Origin: Ricordea florida
Taxonomy: Eukaryota > Cnidaria > Anthozoa > Corallimorpharia > Ricordeidae
Length of the DNA: 64,000 nt
Assembly: GCA_949710005.1 (NCBI GenBank)
Contig: OX453274.1
Location: 146,501-210,500 of the forward strand
Reading direction: 5' to 3'
The position numbers and the translations under genes were made by a program. This document shows positions 49,594 through 62,881 of this stretch, piece after piece (the stretch's first letter is position 1; every line of letters begins with the position of its first letter). The notes under the pieces were generated by a model. That model saw only the letters and a list, made by a program, of their open reading frames with translations, did not search any database and was not told the origin of the DNA.

Positions 49594-49765
49594 TGTAATG
49601 ACATTAATTGATCATCGCAGTTATGTACACAACTTAAGCAGCTGTGAAATTAAAGCATGAAAAAAAAAACAGGAATGAATGGGATTTGAACCCATGACCT
49701 CTGCAATACCAGAGCAGTGCTCTACCAACTGAGCTATCAAGCCAACTAGGAGCTAGTCATATTGT
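49594..49765 (-). mobile_element. tRNA-derived SINE unit 2 of a tandem pair
   Basis: Second copy of the unit at 49340. Its tRNA-like part (about 49743-49671) keeps the A and B boxes, but the 3' acceptor strand no longer pairs. Confidence 0.65.
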
Positions 49766-50230
49766 GAGCTGATGTTGTTTGCTTTCCTATGTTAGTCCTG
49801 AAACCTGGTTTGTACAAGTTACTTTTTGAAGAATATCTCATAATATATGTATGGCCCTCACTTGCATGGAAATGCTGGATAAAGATGTTTGGTAATTTCT
49901 TAGAATGCCATTGATGAGTATAGTTAAGGTGTAATTTATAGATATTCTTAACAGAAAGTAAATCTAATAAGTTAAGTAATGCACTGTCGGTATGTGGTCC
50001 ATACAAGGTGGCAAAGAACATAAGTTGAATAAAATGACTTTGTTCTGTTTGGATATTTTTAATTTGGATAGCAAATGCACTGCCCCAGGAGATTATCACA
50101 TATGACATATAAGGATAAATCAGATTATAGTATAGTTGTTTAGGTTGTGATAGGGAAGTGCAATGCATAGATAAGAGACCTGATGTTTCCATGATAGTGT
50201 GTCATCTATAAGTACGCCCAAATATTTAAT
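49746..50230 (-). pseudogene. Fragment of a LINE RT C-terminus, minus strand
   Basis: Reads LYYNLIYPYMSYVIISWGSA, then IRLMFFATLYG-like and YSSKSNLYKPGFRTNIGKQ blocks typical of the C-terminal region of anthozoan jockey/CR1-type RT proteins. No catalytic domain is present; a second, separate LINE remnant. Confidence 0.7.
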
Positions 50231-52025
50231 GCAAGTTTTCCACAAATACCAACATTTGATTTGACTGATTCAATTAAATATGATTTTATTTTATTTGTGC
50301 TTTATAGTGTCCCCAATTAGTACAGCAGTGCTAGATACAGTTGGCAATCAAATAAAGGTCATAATTATCATTATTATGAGGAGGAGGGCTGGGAGAGGAA
50401 CTACTGTAGACCACGCCACATATATAAGTTAAACCGAAATTGCTTTTATCATGATTGCTACAAAAAATATTACACATAAAAGAGACTCTCTTGTTATTTT
50501 AGAATTATATACATGCCTATGCAGCTACCACTCTGTAGAAAACACCATCAGATGATTAAGCATGTGCCAAATTAGTCCCAGGCATGTCTTTCCAATGACA
50601 GCCTGAATTGGACACATTCTGATTTTGGGCTTAGTGAATTTCTGACAGGAAAATTGACCTTTTTGTATCTGCTTCTACAATATTGTACTGAACATAGTTA
50701 ACAATCAAACTACAAACATTAATTTAAATAATGAATCAATCATTTTACAATATAATAAAAAGTTCACTAATTAAATAACAATCATATCAGCATAACAAAG
50801 AAAGCATAATAAATTAATTTGCAACAATTGATCTTCATAGAAACATTCATTTGACATAAAATTCATTTGGAAATTTGTTTCAATATAAGAAATGTCTGAT
50901 GAATTTGACAAATAGAGATAATAAAATATTCTGTCAAGGAAAATGCACAAATACAATTTTTATCTGCAAGTTGAGTATTATTAGAAGACAAACAAGGAGA
51001 AAAGTAAACAATCTTCTTTGAACACAAACAATGCAGTTTTCTGATACATCTCACAGGAAGAATAAGTATTCTAAAAAGCAATTCTATGATTTGCTTCTTC
51101 ATAGGTGCTTAGATTTCTCATTACTTAAATATTTTCTAAAATGAATTTTTATATTTTCACCAAAGGCATTCATCTATTTCAAACAGTTTGAGTAATGAAA
51201 ATAATAAAAATCTTGTCAATTGTTTGTCAGCAATGTGGACAATGAAATTTCACTGACGATAAAATAATAACCACACATATTTTGCAAAATATAGATGCTT
51301 TGTCCACATCAAGAAACTGTGCTCACTATAGAGCTACTAATTGATACTGGGAGTGAAGGCTGATGATTTGCAACTCATTGCATGCTCATTATTTACTGCC
51401 AGTGGTACCAGGTGTAGAGAAACAAAAAGCTCAAGATTCAAAATATCTTTGTTAAAAACTTAGTTAAATTTTAACAAATTGTGGAGGTCGAAATGATTGA
51501 GATAAAAGATCAGCTTCAGATAGTTAACAGGTGTACATCAGTATAGCAAGGATTTTCCATTCACTATTCTATACTTCTATTGCTAAAACAGAGTTACAGC
51601 ACTGTGATACTGGAGTTAGATAGCTTGACTAAGGTAACTGTGAGGTGCTTCTTGATATTTACCACATGCAACAACTTTGATGCATGTTTTTAGAGATTGA
51701 CTAAAAAATCATCACTATGTAAAACAAGTAAACACTACGAATTCTAAGAAAAGTCTTACATGTACTTCAAAGCTTCCAGGATTTGAATAACTTTTCAATA
51801 CATCGCTATTATTAAATAACAACTAGTTCACTTCTCTCTAGCTTTTCAATGATTGATTTTGCTAATAGATTTGATGAGTGACCTGGTTTTGTAATTGACA
51901 CTTTTGCTAATTACCAGTGTCATGGATGGCAAGCACTGCATGTCCTTCCGATCAGTTTTGAGATGCACATTGAAACCAGCAAATTGGTTTATCCAACTGA
52001 GTTTTTGCATAATAAAGAGAATTTA
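50231..52025. other. AT-rich DNA downstream of TMEM164
   Basis: Contains the TMEM164 3' UTR by position. No gene or clear element otherwise; open frames at about 50.8-51.1 kb are AT-rich and featureless. Confidence 0.4.
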
Positions 52026-55000
52026 TCAGTTTTTCTTATTCATCTGTTTATGGCTAGGTTCACCATATAGGAATGCTGTGAACTTGTGACTGGCAATGCA
52101 AAATATCTTGCCACATAGGAAGATCATTACTGGCTGGTGACAGCAAGCAATAATTCGATAGTATGGGCCACTGAAAGGGTCACTCACTGCAGGGCACATC
52201 ATGTTATTCAGGTTAACATGACTGAGCTGTGAATACAAACAATGAGGAACTGTTTACCACCTTAATACCATGTTTCTCTGTGTTATAAAATGAAAATTTG
52301 ACAAGAGAGAAAGTGAAGAAGGGGTCATCAATCAATTTACCCGGCTATAGGTAGCTGCTATCCCCCTCTAAAGGGGGCAAAACGAATTCACAATGAAAAA
52401 AAAAACAAGTGTTTTCATTAACTCTTTTCTGAACTGACCTTCAAAATACTGGTAACCTAGAAGGCTAGTGCTACACACTTAACAGACTTTGGTGCTACAG
52501 TGTAGATCAATTCAACATTCCTGAGTTGACTTGTTTATTCTCATCCTCTTTCTGCTTGATAGTGTATTAAAATTACATGGAGAAGTAGCACATTGATCAC
52601 TTCTGGGAGTGAAAGGTTCAATAATCCGGTTTATTTTTTCCTCTTAAGTTCATAACAAGATTTACTTAATTCTACAATAGGAGGGTGGAGAAGCTTACAA
52701 TTAAGTTGGCAATGACAAAAAGGTACTTATCTTGGTCATTTAATTATCACAGATATCACCTACCATTGCTAAAGGCTGAAGAAACAGCAGCATGTAAAAT
52801 GAAAACAGTACAAAGGTCAAGGATGCCCAAGTAAAATCCCAGATGGGCTCTAAAGTGAAGGGTCCTGCAACAGATTCATTACACTAATTGAATAACAAAT
52901 TGTTTTACTTTGATTGGCTCATAACAGCACATTATTCATGTTTCTATTTCTGATTGGCCTAAATGCCCAGGCTAATACTTTGTACACTGTATCTAGCAAG
53001 ATGACTTCAGTGATCTCAAAATCACACTGTTCCATTTTTTTCTAATGTCAAACATAGTATAACAGGGTGACTTTGGTATAACTGACAGCAAACTACAACA
53101 GCTTCAGTGCACAGGGAAATGTTTAATGGTGAGTCTGATATCTTGGACATGGAGGGAGCCACCAAACCAATTAGCAGTGTACAAGAACATATGAACAAGA
53201 AGCCAGGAAGGAAAGTCTCCTCAATTTTGAAGATCACTTAAAATCCTATCGTGACCAACTGAAGCACTTGGCAAATGTTAAACAATCGTGTTCCAAAGTG
53301 ACAAAGTAAAAGGAGAAACTGTGTACTCTGAATCACTGAATAATCAGTGTTGTATTATGACTGTATTACCTTGACACGAGATAAGAAAAAATGGCACGAT
53401 TATCAGAATAAGCAAATGCTGTATCCAGTATGTTGCAACTTCAAATGGCAACTGTGGAAGGAATTAAACAAAAGTGAGGAATTTCAATTATTACAAATAA
53501 TTTATTGAATGCAACTTATGAATCAAGATATTAATAGATTAAGACAGTGCTTTGCAACAAACTCAACTGTCAGCAACAAACTGATCTAAATAGTTTTAAG
53601 CTCACCAATCGTGTGTTGACCACAGGGAAAATGACTGCCTGAAGAGCACCAAACAGTAAATAATTATGAACCCTACAAAGCAATAGAGAAACAAAAAATG
53701 AAATGGTTGGCAATATTCATTTCTACAGGAAAGCTTAATTATATTGTGAGTGTACTGTTAATATCCATTAGGAGATAAAACCAGAGTAGTGTGACTCAAA
53801 TCGCCTTTAAGTGCTAATCCAAGGTTACAGAAAATTCAAAGAGTTAAAATTGAATAAGTCACCACTTGGCCCTGGTTAAATGCAAATTGAAATGTAAATT
53901 TTGGTAAGATTGAGTAACTATTTGAAAGCAATATGCTGTCTTCCCCTGGACCAGCCCAAATCCATTATCAGATTATTTATCCTACTTATTTAGATGAAGA
54001 ATGTAATTAAAAGACTTCATTTTATCCATTTTGAGACTTCAGAATATTGTAATAACATTGCAATGACTATACTGTAAATGCTCATGGCTTCACATGACTT
54101 TGTATCAGTATCAAGTGCTTTGAAATAATTTATTATTATGAGTGTTGAATTCTGCATTAGTGCTAATTCATGATAAACAACAACAAATTGCATAACTGTG
54201 TTGTGGTGCTAATTCGCAGTTAAGTGAAAAGGGTTAGTGACTGTTTGACCCAGTGCCAATCCAGGGTTAAAGTGTTACACATTTGTTACAGCACTTATCA
54301 GTTATTTAATACTGGCCCTGATAGGGAGTCCAGCATCATTACTTACCTAAATACACAGAGGACAAGTTTGCTTGGAGGTACTGCTAATAAATATATCTAA
54401 AAAAGAATGCACTGGCCTATTATATTTTAAAGTAACAGTGCCTAATACATGTAGCCCTGTTAACAAATTAACAGGGTATCACTTCAGAAATATGGTTTAT
54501 AGACTTATCCTCAAGGTAGCACACAGTTTTTACAACCTTTTCAGAAGAGTGTATTAACCAATAAAATTGCAGGATTTGTAATGGTAAGCAAGTTGCAAAA
54601 ATCAACTGTAGTAGGATCTCTAACACAACCCACCAGTCTTGGTTCTTACCTTTTTTTCTTAAATCAATCTATGACTCAATTTATGTGCCATCTATGCCTT
54701 GCCAAAGGTGGTACCTCTATTAATTAATCAGGGACAAGATATACTTAACACCCTCATGTTAACATAGTGACCCAGAAACACGGCACACAAAAAAACGCCA
54801 CGGAATGATTTCCGCACAGGTCCCTACTTCATTATGCATGCTGTGGTTGAATTGTCTTGGGAAGTGCGCGTGCAAACATTTCTTGTACGGCTACAGCATG
54901 CATAATGGGGAAGGGACCTGTGCGGAAATCATTAATCGGTCCGGCCACACGACAAATCACATTTGCTTACTCATAGGCACTTTACGTTCTAGTGAGTGGC

Positions 55001-55473
55001 AACGTTACAACAACGATTTTAAGATATCCATAATCAAGGCATTATTACAATCAAAAGCCTATAGTTCCATTTATTTAACTTCCCTTTCCAAGCACAGATA
55101 TAAGTGTTACCTTCTTTTATTGGATAACACGTACCTGTATGGCTGTCAAAATGTGGCAAGGGTTCAGTAGATAAATTACTTGTTTCGTAGCGAACTTGAA
55201 GCCGATTTCAATGCCAAAAATCAGACATAGCAGCACTAAAATAAGTCTTTTTCCGACACCTGTGCCTTCTCGGTACGGCGGCAATTCTGCCGGTAAAGAA
55301 ATTCGTCCAAGCAACCTCCATAAAACCAAGCACGTGAACAGTTCGAATACTACCGTTTCAATTATTCTTTGTTTCGGTGTTAGATACGAGGCACACTGTT
55401 CTCCTCCATTACCAGGCAACTGATGGTTGACTCCGCCGTATAAAATATCGAGAAAATAACTTGACTCGATCAT
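52026..55473 (-). CDS. TMEM164: TMEM164 multi-pass membrane acyltransferase, 6 exons, 279 aa
   Basis: Human TMEM164 is an ER-type multi-pass protein reported to make polyunsaturated ether phospholipids through an active-site cysteine. Exons (minus): 55473-55135, 54396-54347, 53672-53606, 53451-53370, 52864-52764, 52226-52026. All are GT-AG, phases 0,2,0,1,0, totalling 280 codons. Matches to the human protein are visible in every exon: LDILYGGV and GNGG; EIGFKFATKQVIYLLNPCH (C106, probable nucleophile); VPPSKLVLCVF; FPVVNTRL; LPFE...YWIQH; the FTLEP block; VNLNNMMCPAVSDPFSGPYY near the C-terminus. Start chosen at the ATG at 55473, aligned to the human start; the frame upstream opens only with GTG. 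The last 30 residues differ from the vertebrate tail. Intron 1 holds a MITE. Confidence 0.93.
54804..54933. mobile_element. MITE copy 2, in TMEM164 intron 1
   Basis: AATGATTTCCGCACAGGTCC is mirrored by GGACCTGTGCGGAAATCATT. Same family as 46956-47094, with a better preserved inverted repeat. Confidence 0.85.
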
Positions 55474-55838
55474 TTTAAACGAAGGTAAAGAACATGACAC
55501 ATGTCAAGAAATTAGTAGCCGGGCCTTTTATAAATTCGCAACATTTCCTCCCATTTCCCATTCGTCTTTTCTTGCTTCAGTTTTGTGCTATTTCTTTTCT
55601 ACTGTACGTTCATGAAACCGCAACAAAATGTAAGACGACTGTACAATCGTTGTAAGCTCAAAAATGACACTGTGGTACGAAATATTCCCCTTGGATTTTT
55701 ACATCATTGACATTGAAAGAAATGGCATTGAATTTTGGATTTGCCACATACTTTTTGTTTTGAAACATTTAGATTCTGCAGCCATACTGTAAATTTATCA
55801 GGATATAGGTGAAATGCTTCTAAAAGTAATGCGGCTAT

Positions 55839-57040
55839 TTGGTTTATGGTATTATTAATTTTCACAGGGCCATTTATACTTTTTGTTTGGAAAATACAGG
55901 TTGTCTTTGCAATCCAATCATTGGTTCCAATCCTTCAGGTAGTCTTGGAGGGTGTTTTATCAAATCAGTGTTTTATGACATCAGGAGTCCCTCAAGGCAC
56001 ACTTATGGGGCCATTACTGTTCCGGATTAACATTAATTAATGACCTACCTTTATGAGGTTGTTTACAGACAACTGTTTTCTTTAGCCTAGTATATTATAG
56101 TCCAGTTGATGGATGCTTTAGCTAAATGGGAAAAAAGACTGGCAAATGCCCTTTAATGTTAAAAAAAATGTCATATCTGTTTTCTTTCTGCCAAGAAAGC
56201 TAATTTAGATTCAACATATGTTTTTAATAACCATGTTTTGACTAGTTCATCCCCATTCCTACTTACCGTATTTTCCGGTGTATAAGTCGACCTTTTAAGT
56301 CTTGAAAATCAGTCCAAAAAATCAACCTCGACTTATACACCGGCATGAAATCAAGAAAATCTTAATTTTAAGGCTCAAAAAGTAGGGTCGACTTATACAC
56401 CGGAAAATACGGTAGGTGTTATACTTTCTGAAAATCTTAAAATTTTTTGGTCAGAGCATATCGCACATATAACATCAGGAGACCCTTGGCATTATCAAGA
56501 GGAAATTTGAAAATGCTTCTATAGCCTGTAAATTCAAGCTTTATAATAGTCTGGTAAGGTCTAAGATAAAATATGCAAATTCTGCTTGGTATCTATATAT
56601 ATTTACAAAAAGCCATACATCATCTTGATATGATCCAACGTTCAGGCTTTGTTTCAATAATTATTCAAAAGAACCAGGAGTAGTAACTAATATGTTAAAT
56701 AAATTGGAGTGGCCATCCCTTGAAGGTGGATGAATTCTCTTGCGATTATAAATGTTTCATCGGATTGTCTATCATACTGTTGATATTGAGAGGGATTTGT
56801 ATCTTACTCCTTTACCTTGTACTTCAAGGTGTGGAAACTCAAAACTTTAAGACCACATTCAAATTGTAATCAGCATACAAACAGTTTTTTTCGATGGTCA
56901 GTCAATAAATGGAATAGACTTCCAGATAATATTGTTTACATAAATGACAACCTAAAATTTAAAGGTGCTCTATGTGACCACCTTATTGAAGCTGGAAAGT
57001 GGTTTTTTGAATTCTTTTTATCACATATAAATTATTAAGT
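55839..57040 (+). pseudogene. Decayed LINE reverse transcriptase, plus strand
   Basis: 55846-56040 carries SGVPQGTLMGPLLFRININ (RT motif around GVPQGxxxGPLLF). At about 56.5 kb, ACKFKLYNSLVRSKIKYANS follows, and 56817-57038 gives a C-terminal FFRWSVNKWNRLP block. Several frameshifts; the FADD box is not intact. A 147-bp MITE is inserted at 56266-56412. Confidence 0.75.
56266..56412. mobile_element. MITE with TA target, nested in the LINE relic
   Basis: CCGTATTTTCCGGTGTATAA at the left, mirrored at the right, flanked by TA on both sides (56264-56265 and 56413-56414). The GTGTATAAGTCGAC motif appears again inside in inverted form. No coding capacity. Confidence 0.85.
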
Positions 57041-59623
57041 AATGTTTTTATTTGTATATAACTTCTCCTATTTAGATTTATATTTATTTGTATTAATTAA
57101 ATTGTTTTATTTTATATTGATATGATGCATTTGATACGTTTGATCAATTACCAGTACCTAGGATGTAGAACAGTCCTCAGGTCCAATATGTGATTGGCCA
57201 TTATTTAATGCGAAATGTAATGCTGGTACAAATAACACCACTTAAAGATTGGTGAAGGTCAAATAACAGAGACAAACCAGGCAAGTTCATCTTCAGCCTC
57301 GCTTCTATTCAAAGGCTATGTTCCTAAAGCCAAAACTGTAAAATGGCATATTTGATAGGTTTGTTGGTTATCTGGGTTGGTCGTTTTGAGTGTTCCATAC
57401 ATGCACATGCCTTTCAAACCAATTTAATGCATAAGATTGCCATTGACACTTAAGGAAAGAAAATTTCACAGTAGAAAACTCTGAAAAAGTTACATGTTAT
57501 CTTTTTAAGTTATAAGCAAAGTTTTTTCTCACAAACAATATTAAGTGATAAATGGACTTTTGGAAAATGCTGCACTGCAATGCATGGCTCTTTCCCATTT
57601 TCTTTAATTGGTATTACAATGCTTGATCTCAAACAGAGGGATTATTCTTCTATCCACACATCACCAGTGAATGTATGTAATAATTCTCCCCCTTTTTTCC
57701 CAAACACTCCAAATACAAACTGCCAGTAAGATTTTATTTACAAAATTAATCATGAGAGATTCCAATAATAATATTATTATTATCATTATTATACAAAATC
57801 AGAGATCATACTATTTCAATCTTGGAAAGGCAAATAAAAAGCAATAAAAATATGATTATATTATCAATCACTGTCAATCATCTGCACAAAACTAAGTTGT
57901 ATTGCAGGTCAGTGTCCACCCTTACTAAAAGCAGTCTGGCCTAGCAGGCTTCAATGATTACAGAGTTGCTACCCTTGTTTTACTAATAGAGATGACAGTC
58001 GCAGTGGTTTAGCCTTAACCCTTTAAGCCCTGAGAGTGACTTTACAAATTTTACTCCGCCTAACGCTAAATGATTTTACTCGTCAAAGGGAGACCCATTA
58101 GAGCTTAAAGGATTAAAACAAAAAGAACCATAGCGAACGAGGTTGGCTCATTTACATATCTGGCAATATTTGCTTTACAGTTTGTCTGCAAAGTAGTATA
58201 AAAACAATATACACAGCTCTTACAATGCTCTGTATTGATTGGTTATTAATTGTTCAACACAAATAATACACCAAGAGTGCCAATGCCCCTTTGAAAACAA
58301 GTGAACAGTGGTATATGGAAGTCATGAAAAAGAAGAGGTTTCCAAAAGCTGCATAATATCCCACTTAAAAAAGCTATGCAGCTGAGCAAGAAACCCACTG
58401 GAAAATGGAAAACAAAGTTTTCATTATTTAAAATGCTACTTTTTCCGTTGTCTAATCCAGGTGGGTACTTTTTGCATCAGCACAACAGTTTTTTAAACCA
58501 TCTATATGAAAACCTGCAGAGTACACATTACAATCTATTCATATAAATTTGACAGTAAAGTCAAAACATTATACCCATTCTGCTTGTTATTTCACAATAC
58601 ATACCATCAGTTGCAATAATTACATTTTCAAAACAGTGGGAAATACCATAACAGAATTTTTTAACAGCTAAACCAGAGCCATTTTTCGTTTCTCCTTGGA
58701 ATACTTTTACACAGATCACACTTTATATAATTCAGCATTCTATACAGCCATCCTTTTGTGATCTCACTTCTGTTTAACAGTCATGGACAAAGGTTTAAAA
58801 GAAGCTGGCTACCAACAGGGTTCTTTCCCTTCTTTTAACACTGTTTACCTCTCTAAACCTGATGATTATCCAGCTGCTTATAATATCTTGCACAGAAAGC
58901 TACTGTTTCAACTTTTAACACATAATGCAATACACAATAAATGATAATTCCCCATAAGTAAGTGACATAATTATACTTTGTATTTTGACAGTAACAGGCT
59001 ATAAATAATGTTAAGGGTCCATCAATAGCCAAACAGCCTGCTTATTACTGAACCTGACAGGTTAATATGGGTCTCACAACCTTGAGACAGATTACTAAGA
59101 TGTTGAATGTATCTAGAGGTTGTAATTAACAGCAGTTGTTGGGCCAACTATCCTTCAAGACAAAATGTTATGGAGTGAAAAGGAAAAGCCATATTGAATC
59201 TCACACTTAACATATCAGTATGTCAAACATCTCTTTCATTTTCTTATTCCTGGATCAATCAAACATAAGTTGTTTGTCTCTACCCTGGTTTAACTTGGAA
59301 AAATAAATAATAAAGGTAATGTTTGATCTTTACAATCAGTATCCATGATTAACATAACTAACTATTGCTAAATATGACAAACATATACTCATTCAGGATG
59401 TGAATCCTTTTACAATATCTGCTTCACTTAGAATATATTATTTATAAAATAAATATTGGAATACAGAATCTTTGAATTCGTGGAAACCAATAGGTAGATA
59501 CTGAATGAGCAAGTTCAACACGACGTACACTGAATAATTATCATTATTAAACATTAACAATACTTATTGTGCATTCTTGGAGGAACAATGGAGACCAGAA
59601 AGTCCATGGTCTCAACTTTTCTG
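57041..59623. other. Intergenic DNA between TMEM164 and the Nudix gene
   Basis: AT-rich with a short (TAA/TTA)n patch near 57768-57790. It includes the Nudix gene 3' UTR at its right side. No other gene seen. Confidence 0.4.
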
Positions 59624-61902
59624 TCACCTGCTAGTACAGGCTTCAGCCAGATAGAGCTGTTGGTATGGCTTTGCCGACAACATGTCTTTTGCCTTATCGA
59701 CTGGAAACCATGATCTTATTCTTCCTGAACAACAACAACAACAAAAAACAGAAATAATGAGGTTAAACAATAGATGCTGGTTTTAACTATCAGGTTAGTC
59801 AACAATTCATAACTTAAAATGTTAGAGGTTCTTCCATTTTATCATTTTAAAATCAGTAGGTAACAAACTAATCAGAATTTAAGAACCACTTTTAGGAACC
59901 AACCGATAACAGTGTGCCTTGTTTCAACACCTAAATGCAATGTAAAAATATGTTATCTGAACAATTTGTACGGTCTAACAACATTGGACAGCACAAATGC
60001 AGCATCTATTGAACAAGGCATATGATTATTAGCAGCAAGCTCATAAATGATTTCTCAATATTCAAGAGGAAAAATATTTGCAGGAAAATCAAAATAGAGT
60101 AAAATGGTGAAGTGCATGGGCACACCACTATTTTTGGACATTAATCCATAATTACCAGGTTGTGGGCTGGTTTTTCATCCTATAAAAATGTCAGAGAAAT
60201 TATTAAATGCACTTATAGATTCCATCATGCATTCACTATAATATAAAAAGCATGTGTGTGTGGTCACTATAAAATTCTACATCAGAACATACCAGTCATG
60301 ACAAAGACAATCACGAAATTTTTTTTCTCCCAGTCTTCATACTTGCTAAAATAGACTTCTTATTCATTTTCTTCTTAATGACAAAAAAATACCCAACAGC
60401 ACTTCTTTTTAATGAAAAAGTCCTCAACTCATGCCAAGACTTGATAGATTTGCCTTGTATATTCCATCAACCAATCTGCTTGCCTATGGATGTGTTTCTG
60501 GATGTAAATATTCACACCAGGGTGGAGAGCAAAGTTGAATAATTCAAAACTCAATCATAGTAGCAACTGATGTTGAACAGTAGATGAGGAAACTGCATTT
60601 TCGGTTGGAATAGAATCTACTTGGAAGATACCATGACTATTGAAAAGGAACACTTAGTTCACAAGATATTTACAGAAAAGAATTTGGAAAGTTAGAGTAT
60701 TCGAGGAAGTACAATGCATATGTACATGTATATTATATATTCAAGGTTTTCTTCTCATAAATAATAAATAACACCCTTGTACCAAAACCGCGACGCAGCT
60801 TAGGGAAAGCGGGCTTAGATGATAGGTCGCAATCTTCGACCTCACAAACGAAAAACATTTGAGCCAGACGCTAGCACAGTGTACTTTGGAGTTAACAACT
60901 GTCGTTCAAGAATTATAGGCACTGTACAATAATGAAAATTTCCAACCAGGGTACATTTAACTAAGCATGTTTTTCAAAACTGTTAGTCGGTCATGCCAAT
61001 CGAAACTTTCAAACGAACCGTTTATGTTGTCAAACCACATTTACTGTTATGCCGCAATTTACCGTAAATATGAAGTCTAAATCACATGTACGGTTCCACC
61101 GCTTTACAACTAAACAGTCCATTAAGCACGTGCAATCACTCTGATCAAGAAATTACAAAGAATTTTCCAGATCATCTATTCTTAAGGGCAAAAAAAGGTG
61201 TTGGTATTGAAGCGATCTCCTTTGTGGTAAAGGAAAGCCATTTGTCTGTTTTAACGAAAATCTAAATTCTACTAGACATTGATCAGTTACGCAGTTTATT
61301 ACCAATTCAAAGAAGCAAGAAAACACACAATTATGAGAACGGTAAGCTTACCTTCTTCCCAAGTTTCTAGCTCTTCAGTCACTATAAGGACATACACAGA
61401 AGTCCTGGTCCGGTTTACATCGTTCTAACGAGTGGATTTTTTAAGAAATAGCTTTAGAATGACAGTATGATGCAAATGCAAGCAAAGTTTACAACAACTA
61501 AGCCCCACATGGATCGTCTCAGGCCAAACAGGATACGAACCTGGAACTCCCCAAGAAAGCGACCCAGTCTGCCTCGAACTCCAGCCTGAAAGACAAGAGA
61601 CCCAAAATAAGAACCAAGCCGGCAAAGTTCATCTGGAATCAACGAGAAGGGAAAACGGCTGTGCATATGCAAGCTGCTCGATACATTTTAATTAAGACAT
61701 CGATTCCAACAAATTGATGTGTTCTGTTACTTACTTCCTCGACAACTTCTCGAATGGCAGCATCCTTTGAATCTTCACCAGGTTCAACTCCTCCGGACGG
61801 TACTACCCACCTACCTGGATGGCGACAACTGGAAACCAAAAGGACCTGCGAAGAACAATCAACTTTCAACAACACCGCCACCACAAAGCTTTCCGTCCAC
61901 AT
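59624..61902 (-). CDS. NUDT3/4: Nudix hydrolase of the diphosphoinositol polyphosphate phosphohydrolase (DIPP) type, 4 exons, 128 aa
   Basis: DIPPs remove the beta-phosphate of inositol pyrophosphates and cleave diadenosine polyphosphates in the cytosol or nucleus. Exons (minus): 61902-61735, 61585-61541, 61424-61352, 59724-59624; GT-AG, phases 0,0,1, 129 codons. The Nudix box is complete but split by intron 1: G37-x5-E43-x7-R51-E52-V-V-E55-E56-A57-G58-V59, preceded by SSCRHPGRWVVPSGG, very close to the human DIPP sequence. Then GVRGRLGRFLG, RTSVYVLIVTEELETWEE and SWFPVDKAKDML. It is shorter than human NUDT3: both the N-terminal lead and the C-terminal tail are missing. An in-frame TGA 9 nt upstream fixes the start at 61902. 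DIPP is favoured over other Nudix families by the sequence around the box. Confidence 0.88.
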
Positions 61903-62496
61903 GGCGGTTCAATACGAACAGAAATTATAATGTCACCTCTTGTTCCTGATCTGTTTTGAAACAGATACACCCAGCCCGTCTAATGTATCCGTCCTTATCC
62001 TTCGTCCTGACACTATTTGACCGGTTTTTTATCATTCTCTTGGATGTGAAACTAAAACAAAACTGACACGTCTATTATGCCTGTTCCCCGGTCTGTCGCC
62101 ATGACGAGACTGTGATCTGTATTACGATGCAGCGGACTTTACGGCTAAACACCACTGCATTATGGGATATAGACGTAAGCCGGAAGTTTGAAGATTACTT
62201 CCGCTTCCTTAGATCAACAAGGGCTCTGCCGGGACCAACGGTGGGAGCTCCATTCTCAGGTGGGTTGTAAAAAAAATCCAATGGATGCTGCAACGCTTGT
62301 TTTACGTGTGTTTTTAAGCGTGCATCGACTTAAAAAGCAGCATTTGGCTGAACAAATGATACTCATGACACTCACTGGAAACAGGAGCCCATATTTGCTC
62401 AAAGAAGAAATATACGTAATCATATGACCCGTCCGGTCCTGCTCGCGCAGTCCCAAAACTATAGTACAAGCTGACGTGTGTATGGCCGGACAGGTT
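61903..62496. other. 5' flank of the Nudix gene
   Basis: Includes the 5' UTR and probably the promoter. CACTGCATTATGGGATATAG near 62152 is a possible initiator-type site, by sequence only. No gene seen. Confidence 0.35.
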
Positions 62497-62601
62497 GACG
62501 TGAAGCAACCTCGTTCCCAGGGCTTTTCCCTAGTAGGAAAAATGGCGTCCGCCATTTTTCCTACTAGGGAAAAGCCCTGGGAACGAGGTTGGACGTGAAG
62601 C
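62497..62601. mobile_element. 85-bp perfect hairpin MITE with 10-bp target duplication
   Basis: Element 62507-62591 is an almost perfect palindrome (AACCTCGTTCCCAGGGC... mirrored, centre at about 62549). GACGTGAAGC stands directly on both sides (62497-62506 and 62592-62601), a 10-bp target duplication. 9-10 bp duplications are typical of Mutator-like transposition. Confidence 0.9.
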
Positions 62602-62881
62602 GGTACGGAAAAAGGCCTCCCGCGCTGGTGCACTTGTTCAGCTATGTTGCGGAAAAAAAAAACATCAAAAGAAAACAGAAATGAGAATTTTTCGAGGAAT
62701 TCGAATTTCTTGTTCTGACTCGAAAAAATGAAGGAAGCTAGAGTTTTTATTGTAGAATCTGCTTCTTTTTTTTTATTTTTCTTGCGATCGCCAGGCTATC
62801 GCTTCCTATTTAGAATAAAAACAAATTTTCAAAACTTAGTCGATGGTCGTATGATGCACATACTTTTTACCGGGTGGAAGG

